A stretch of DNA of 10,412 nt, taken from NCBI GenBank assembly GCA_025359585.1, contig JANYFX010000350.1, forward strand, positions 1-10,412, read 5' to 3'. The notes beneath the pieces were generated by a model that searched no databases, was not told where the DNA came from, and saw nothing but the letters and a program-made list of their open reading frames with translations. Below are positions 6,576-10,412 of the stretch, in pieces (position 1 is the stretch's first letter; each line of letters opens with the position of its first letter). The position numbers and the translations under genes were made by a program. This DNA is from Rhizobacter sp. (lineage in GTDB: Bacteria; Pseudomonadota; Gammaproteobacteria; Burkholderiales; Burkholderiaceae_C).

Positions 6576-6646
6576 CCCCACGTCGCTTCGCTCCTGCCCC
6601 CCGAGGGGGCGCTCAGCCGCCTTGGGGCGGCCCGGCGCCGGCTGAG
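6576..6646. repeat. Burkholderiales-type C/G-rich intergenic repeat with hairpins
   Basis: The gap between the convergent glycosyltransferase and ROK genes is filled by a stereotyped element. It contains a TCGCTTCGCTCC block, a hairpin GCCCCC-CGA-GGGGGC (6596-6610), and arms CTCAGCCG (6612-6619) and CGGCTGAG (6639-6646) that can pair. An alternative inner hairpin, CCGCC-TTGG-GGCGG (6617-6630), competes with the outer stem. From memory, near-identical elements recur at gene ends across Burkholderiales genomes; this was not checked. It probably acts as a two-way 3' end or terminator. Confidence 0.65.
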
Positions 6647-6649
6647 GCC

Positions 6650-7897
6650 TCACTCCGCCAGCTTCAGAAACAAGTCGCGGTCGGGCGCGAAGTTGGCATA
6701 AAGCGGCAAGAGCGCACCACCCATCGCACGCGCGTCGGAGCCGATCGCGCCTTCGAGCACGGCCGGGCGCACCACGCCTTCCCAGCTGCATTGATCGAGA
6801 GAATGGTTCACGGCGGTCAACGTGGCGCGCAGCAGCTCGCGGCTGAACGAACCGTCGATGATCACGCCCTCCAGGTCGAGCAGGCAAGCCGCCGAGTTCA
6901 CCGCGAAGGCGACGGCAGGTGCAGCGTCGCGCAGCCACAGGTCGGTGTGCTGCCACCACGGGCGCTGCATCGCACGCACGTCGGTCGCGGCCGTGGCGTC
7001 GAGCCCGGCCGCGGTGAAGCGCGCTTCGAGATTGATCAGCGAGGCCTGGCTCAGCAACTGGTGCGGCGCGCCGCCGCGGCCCGGCTGCGCCAGCCCCATC
7101 GGCAGAGAGCCGACCGCACCGGCGTTGCCGTTGATGCCGGCGCGCAGGTGGCTGTCGATCACGAGGCCACCGCCGATGAAGGTGTCGAAGAACACGTACA
7201 GAAAGCTGCGGATGCTGCGGCCGCGCCCGGCCACCAGCTCGGCCACGCACGCGGCCGCCGTGTCCTTGACGAACTCGACCGGCAGTTCGGTCATGGCCGC
7301 CACACGTTCGCGGATGTTGATGTCGGCCCATTTCGCGGCCTCGCGCGGTTCGATGCCGAGCACCGCCTGCCAGCCACCGAGCGAGAGCGGTGCGGCGACG
7401 CCCACGCCGTGCAGGCGCGAGCGCAGCGCAGTGGGCAAGCGCAGGCGCAACTGCTTGAGCCGAGCCTCGATGTCGTCGAACAAGGTGTCGGGATCGGGAA
7501 ACTCGTAGCTCAGCGACAGGCGTTCGCGCACTTGGCCAGCAAAGTCGAGCAGCAGCATGTCCAGGCTGCGCCGGCCGATCTTGATGCCGATGGAAAAAGC
7601 GCCGTCGGGGTCGAGCGCCATCGGCACCGAAGGCTGGCCGATCTTGCCGCGCAGCGGTGCGAGTTTGTGCACCAGGCCGTCGGCTTCGAGCCGCGCGATG
7701 ATGACCTGCACGGTCTGCGGCGTGAGCCGGGTCAGCCGCGCGATGTCGGCTTTGGGCAGGCTGCCGTTGAGGCGGATCGCCTGCAGCACCACACGCTCGT
7801 TGAACTGGCGCATGCCGACGTGGTTGGAGCCGCGCGGGCGCAGCCGCGTCGACGCGGCATCGCGCTCGGCCAGGTCCGGGCCGGAGGCAGTCGTCAC
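6650..7897 (-). CDS. ROK family transcriptional regulator
   Basis: A 415-residue protein with an N-terminal winged helix-turn-helix (about residues 32-78; KADIARLTRLTPQTVQVIIARLEADGL spans the recognition region) and a ROK domain from about 100 on. KDTAAACVAE (211-220) and the glycine-rich IGGGLVIDSHLRAG (241-254) are the ROK landmarks. The zinc-binding CxCGxxGC motif of Mlc and NagC is absent, as in several proteobacterial ROK regulators of sugar transporters. It is likely a sugar-responsive repressor of its own operon, with the ligand imported by the adjacent transporter; this is inferred from position. The GTG start at 7897 overlaps the mutarotase stop by 4 bases (GTGA). A later ATG at residue 29 is possible but leaves little before the helix-turn-helix. 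Confidence 0.85.
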   Translation of the reverse strand: MTTASGPDLAERDAASTRLRPRGSNHVGMRQFNERVVLQAIRLNGSLPKADIARLTRLTPQTVQVIIARLEADGLVHKLAPLRGKIGQPSVPMALDPDGAFSIGIKIGRRSLDMLLLDFAGQVRERLSLSYEFPDPDTLFDDIEARLKQLRLRLPTALRSRLHGVGVAAPLSLGGWQAVLGIEPREAAKWADINIRERVAAMTELPVEFVKDTAAACVAELVAGRGRSIRSFLYVFFDTFIGGGLVIDSHLRAGINGNAGAVGSLPMGLAQPGRGGAPHQLLSQASLINLEARFTAAGLDATAATDVRAMQRPWWQHTDLWLRDAAPAVAFAVNSAACLLDLEGVIIDGSFSRELLRATLTAVNHSLDQCSWEGVVRPAVLEGAIGSDARAMGGALLPLYANFAPDRDLFLKLAE

Positions 7898-8352
7898 GCA
7901 CGCATCCGATCGGCGATCACGCCCTTTTTGAACACGAAATTAGCCCAAGCCTGCATCTCGCCAGTTTGCACGATCGCGAAAGCGCGGGCCGCTCGCTCGT
8001 AAAAATCGAAGCGCTCGACAGCCTCCCAGCGGCTGTCGTCGCAGGCCGGGTCGGCCGCCGCGGCGTCTGCGATCACCGCGCGCTGCAAGCCCGACCGGTA
8101 GCCCGTGATCGAACCGCCGACTTGCATGTAGGCCGCCGGCTGCGCCACCGATTCGTCGAGCGGCAACACCGACAGCACCGCCGCGCATGCGCGTTGCATG
8201 TCGGCGCCGGGCAGGCGCAGCACGACGCGGCCGCGACCGAGCGATTCGGCCGTGAAGTTCGCGTCGGCCAGCACCACTTCATCGCCGTGGCCCATTTCGC
8301 ACAGCACCTTGAGCAGCTCCGGTGTCAGCAGCGGGTCGATGTTCTTCAGCAC
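7894..8352 (-). CDS. fucU: RbsD/FucU family sugar mutarotase, FucU-like
   Basis: A 152-residue cytoplasmic protein that matches L-fucose mutarotase FucU along its length: MLKNIDPLLTPELLKVLCEM, then GHGDE (His22, Asp24), LADANF (Asp30), FDFYERA with Tyr118, and a C-terminal NFVFKKGV block. E. coli FucU is about 140 residues. Family enzymes interconvert sugar anomers (alpha/beta, and pyranose/furanose for RbsD), supplying the form used by the next enzyme. The sequence is closer to FucU than to RbsD, which begins differently (GTVLNSDI-type). The start is GTG at 8352 with AGAGG 6 bases upstream. It lies 25 bases after the ATPase stop and overlaps the ROK gene. Fucose is the best guess for substrate, but FucU-like proteins also act on galactose or ribose, so specificity is open. 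Confidence 0.85.
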   Translation of the reverse strand: MLKNIDPLLTPELLKVLCEMGHGDEVVLADANFTAESLGRGRVVLRLPGADMQRACAAVLSVLPLDESVAQPAAYMQVGGSITGYRSGLQRAVIADAAAADPACDDSRWEAVERFDFYERAARAFAIVQTGEMQAWANFVFKKGVIADRMRA

Positions 8353-8377
8353 GGCCGACCTCTGATGAAAGAACGCG

Positions 8378-9199
8378 TCACGCCAGCGCTTCGGCCGGCA
8401 GCTCGTCGGGCCGTTTCGCGCCCGTCATCACCGCCACCGTGTCGCTCATGCTGATGCTCTTCGGGTTGACGATGCAGGCGCGCTTGCCGAGCCGCGCGAT
8501 GTGGATGCGGTCGGCGATCTCGAACACGTGCGGCATGTTGTGGCTGATCAGGATCACCGGCAGGCCCTTGTCGCGCACGCGGCGGATCAATTCCAGCACC
8601 ATGTTGCCTTCTTTCACGCCGAGCGCGGCGGTTGGCTCGTCGAGGATCACCACGTGTTCGGCGAAGGCCGCCGCGCGCGACACCGCCACGCACTGGCGTT
8701 GCCCGCCCGAGAGCGTTTCAACCGCCTGCGTCATCGAACGGATGCCGACCTTCAGGTCGTTCATGCGCGCGATGCTTTCTTCGAGCATCTTCTTCTTGTC
8801 GATGATGCGCAGCAGCCGGCTGATGAAGCCCGACTTGATGGTCTCGCGGCCGAGAAACAGGTTCTCGGCAATCGTCATCGCCGGGGCCACGGCCAGGTCC
8901 TGATAGACGGTTTCGATGCCTTCGCGGCGGGCGTCGATCGGTGACTTGAAGCGGATGACCTTGCCGTCCAGCTTGACCTCGCCTTCGTCAGGGATCGTGG
9001 CACCCGACAGCGCCTTGATCAGCGACGATTTGCCGGCCCCGTTGTCGCCGATCACCGCCATGATCTCGCCGGCGCGCAGCTCGAAATCGGCACCGTCGAG
9101 TGCCACGACGTTGCCGTAGCGCTTGACCAGGCCGCGGGCTTCCATCACCAGCGGGCGTACGGTCTGGGTATTCGTTTGGGTATTGATTTGCGTATTCAT
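8378..9199 (-). CDS. sugar ABC transporter ATP-binding protein (single domain)
   Basis: A 273-residue ATPase for a ribose/fructose-type (CUT2) importer. It shows Walker A GDNGAGKS (51-58), Q-loop Gln100, signature LSGGQRQ (163-169), Walker B VVILDE (183-188) and H-loop His220. It has one nucleotide-binding domain, like FrcA, rather than the tandem pair of RbsA or MglA, so it should work as a homodimer. The ATG at 9199 follows the permease stop by 1 base, with AAGGGAG about 9 bases upstream. The first 13 residues (MNTQINTQTNTQT) come from a 12-bp tandem repeat and precede the conserved domain. Substrate is not readable from the ATPase; the FucU-like neighbour suggests fucose or a similar monosaccharide. 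Confidence 0.93.
   Translation of the reverse strand: MNTQINTQTNTQTVRPLVMEARGLVKRYGNVVALDGADFELRAGEIMAVIGDNGAGKSSLIKALSGATIPDEGEVKLDGKVIRFKSPIDARREGIETVYQDLAVAPAMTIAENLFLGRETIKSGFISRLLRIIDKKKMLEESIARMNDLKVGIRSMTQAVETLSGGQRQCVAVSRAAAFAEHVVILDEPTAALGVKEGNMVLELIRRVRDKGLPVILISHNMPHVFEIADRIHIARLGKRACIVNPKSISMSDTVAVMTGAKRPDELPAEALA
9161..9196 (-). repeat. 12-bp tandem repeat at the ATPase 5' end
   Basis: Right after the start codon are three 12-base units: AATACGCAAATC, AATACCCAAACG and AATACCCAGACC, coding N-T-Q-I, N-T-Q-T and N-T-Q-T. The unit is a multiple of three, so gain or loss keeps frame. The AT-rich, low-complexity sequence contrasts with the surrounding GC-rich code. Confidence 0.8.
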
Positions 9200-9200
9200 T

Positions 9201-10187
9201 TCAACGCGCTCCCTTGCGTGAAAGCTGGTCGGTCGTGACCGCCAGAATGACCAGCACCCCGGTGATCAGCACCTGATACACCGACGACACCCCCATCAGC
9301 GTCAGGCCGTTGCGGAACACGCCGACGATGACTGCGCCCAGCAGGCTGCCCAGGATGATGCCGCGCCCCCCGAACAGGCTGGTGCCGCCCAGCACCACGG
9401 CGGTGATGGCGTCCAGGTTCTCGGTCTGGCCGGCGTTCGGGTCACCCACTCCCGTGCGCGAGACTGACAGCAGCGCCGCGATGCCGTAGAACAGCCCGGC
9501 CGTGACGTACACGCCGAGCAGCACCCTGTCTGTCGCGATGCCGGTCAGGCGCGTCGCCTCGGGGCTGTTGCCCACCGCGTAGACATGCCGGCCAGGCTGC
9601 GTGTCGCGCAAGCCCCACCACATGAAAACGTACATCACCAGCATGAAGATCGTGCCGTAGTTGACGGCCGCGCTGCCCAGGGCGACGGTGTTGCCGAAGA
9701 AGCTCATCGCGGGCGGCAGGTCGGTGATGGTCTGGGCGCCCGAGTAAAGCTGCGTGATCGCGAACGCGATGTTCATCGTGCCCAGCGTGACGATGAACGC
9801 CGGCAGCTTGATGCGCGTCACCAGCAGGCCGTTGATCAGGCCGAAGGCCATGCAGGCGAGCATCCCGCACCCGATGGCGAGATACGGGTTCATGCCGAAA
9901 CTCACGGCCAGCTTGGTCATCACGATGCCGCCCAGCGCCATCACCATGCCGCACGACAGGTCGATGCCGGCCGTCAGGATGATGAGGGTCTGGCCGATTG
10001 CGATCGTGCCCACCACCATCACCTGCTGCAGGATCAGCGAGAAGTTCTGCACCGACAGGAAGCGGTCGCTCTGGGTGCTGAAGAAAACCACCGCCAGCAG
10101 CAGCGCAATCACCGGGCCGAGCGTGGCCAGCGGTGGGAGTTTTGAAGTCTTGGGTGAAGTCGCAAGTGAAGTCGTAAGTGAAGTCAT
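9201..10187 (-). CDS. sugar ABC transporter permease (BPD_transp_2, RbsC/FrcC-like)
   Basis: A 328-residue inner-membrane permease of the ribose/fructose type, with about eight to ten hydrophobic segments from residue 20 to 318. Conserved family blocks are GIDLSCGMVMALGGI (74-88), GLINGLLVTRIKLPAFIVTLG (116-136 region), GRHVYAVGNSPEATRLTGI (199-217) and LDAITAVVLGGTSLFGGRG (258-276). It should pair as a homodimer with the ATPase and receive sugar from the binding protein at the right edge. The ATG at 10187 has GGAGG 4 bases upstream. The first 17 residues (TSLT, TSLA, TSPK, TSKL) derive from a 12-bp repeat. The junction with the ATPase is 1 base. Between this gene and the binding-protein gene lies a long hairpin, which may lower permease expression. 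Confidence 0.93.
   Translation of the reverse strand: MTSLTTSLATSPKTSKLPPLATLGPVIALLLAVVFFSTQSDRFLSVQNFSLILQQVMVVGTIAIGQTLIILTAGIDLSCGMVMALGGIVMTKLAVSFGMNPYLAIGCGMLACMAFGLINGLLVTRIKLPAFIVTLGTMNIAFAITQLYSGAQTITDLPPAMSFFGNTVALGSAAVNYGTIFMLVMYVFMWWGLRDTQPGRHVYAVGNSPEATRLTGIATDRVLLGVYVTAGLFYGIAALLSVSRTGVGDPNAGQTENLDAITAVVLGGTSLFGGRGIILGSLLGAVIVGVFRNGLTLMGVSSVYQVLITGVLVILAVTTDQLSRKGAR
10137..10184 (-). repeat. 12-bp tandem repeat at the permease 5' end
   Basis: Four degenerate 12-base units follow the ATG: ACTTCACTTACG, ACTTCACTTGCG, ACTTCACCCAAG and ACTTCAAAACTC. All begin ACTTCA and code T-S-x-x. The first two differ at one base, the last two have decayed. The unit keeps frame. Its sequence is unlike the repeat in the ATPase gene, though unit length and position are the same. 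Confidence 0.8.
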
Positions 10188-10260
10188 GGTGCCTCCGATG
10201 GTGGGACGACGCGTAGCCCACGTTCATCACCCGACCGTCCTGCAAAGAGGGCGGTGATTA

Positions 10261-10290
10261 CGTCCCGCGCGCGGGTGGATGCGCGGGACG
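10261..10290. promoter_or_regulatory. 10-bp intercistronic hairpin between binding protein and permease
   Basis: CGTCCCGCGC (10261-10270) and GCGCGGGACG (10281-10290) are perfect 10-bp arms around a 10-base loop. It lies 26 bases after the binding-protein stop and about 73 bases before the permease ATG. On the minus strand no T run follows, so partial termination or 3'-end protection of the binding-protein message is more likely than full termination. A TTTT follows on the plus strand. Such structures are common after binding-protein genes in importer operons. Confidence 0.65.
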
Positions 10291-10316
10291 TTTTCAGTCG
10301 ACGGGAGCCGACCTAC

Positions 10317-10412
10317 TTACTTGTTGCCCCAGCACATGTCGGTGCCGACCTTCGTGTCCTTGCTGTCCACGCCCTTCATCGGCTTGTCGGTGATCAGCGT
10401 CACACCGGTGTC
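10317..10412 (-). CDS. sugar ABC transporter substrate-binding protein, C-terminal fragment
   Basis: Only the last 31 codons and the TAA stop are in the window; the gene continues past the right edge. The peptide reads DTGVTLITDKPMKGVDSKDT and ends MCWGNK. It matches the C-terminus of periplasmic sugar-binding proteins of the ribose/fructose (Peripla_BP_4) type, which typically end with a V-D-S-x-D-T segment and a C-W-G tail. Position ahead of permease and ATPase on the same strand supports this. Its missing body would be the best guide to the transported sugar. Confidence 0.8.
   Translation of the reverse strand, partial: DTGVTLITDKPMKGVDSKDTKVGTDMCWGNK

Noticed and set aside
6791..8002. 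403-residue plus-strand open frame opposite the ROK and mutarotase genes
   Set aside because: Low-complexity antisense composition; the minus-strand genes are well supported and coupled.

Overview
The window is GC-rich, tightly packed bacterial DNA. The exosortase B module, a UbiH-type ubiquinone hydroxylase and a characteristic C/G-rich intergenic repeat all suggest a betaproteobacterium of the order Burkholderiales. That placement is inferred from gene content and recall, not from a search. It holds eight complete protein genes, two genes cut by the window edges, and several hairpins, repeats and candidate control sites. No tRNA, rRNA, CRISPR array or insertion sequence was seen.

Left part (1-3374, all minus strand): the start of an SPFH-domain gene lies at the edge. 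Next comes a compact protein-sorting module, transcribed epsD-like lipoprotein (2630->1752), xrtB exosortase (1741->851), epsI (854->162), with a 4-base overlap between the last two. Just upstream, as a separate unit ending in a UUCG hairpin and a strong intrinsic terminator, is a small secreted PEP-CTERM protein (3374->2859). It carries the C-terminal signal that an exosortase recognises. Enzyme, accessory factor, EpsD chaperone/isomerase-like lipoprotein and probable substrate are therefore all present. No polysaccharide synthesis genes, which often accompany this system, are visible.

Middle (3506-6564, plus strand): ubiH (FAD monooxygenase of ubiquinone synthesis) overlaps by 4 bases a 616-residue protein with the C-terminal half of a GT41 (SPINDLY/OGT-like) glycosyltransferase. 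That protein most likely starts at a TTG codon inside the ubiH stop region. The pair ends at a 9-bp inverted repeat and a Burkholderiales-type intergenic repeat, which separate it from the convergent operon.

Right part (6650-10412, minus strand): a sugar-uptake operon read right to left. The order is substrate-binding protein (only its C-terminus is in view), a 10-bp hairpin, BPD_transp_2 permease, single-domain ATPase, FucU-like sugar mutarotase, and ROK-family regulator. Junctions are tight: 1 base between permease and ATPase, and a 4-base overlap between mutarotase and regulator. The mutarotase points to fucose or another sugar taken up as a pyranose, but the sequence does not fix the substrate. 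Permease and ATPase both begin with different in-frame 12-bp tandem repeats, the oddest local feature.

I found no clearly new biological system. The best leads are the small self-contained exosortase B module, the divergent GT41-like protein coupled to ubiH, and the paired 12-bp repeats in the transporter genes.
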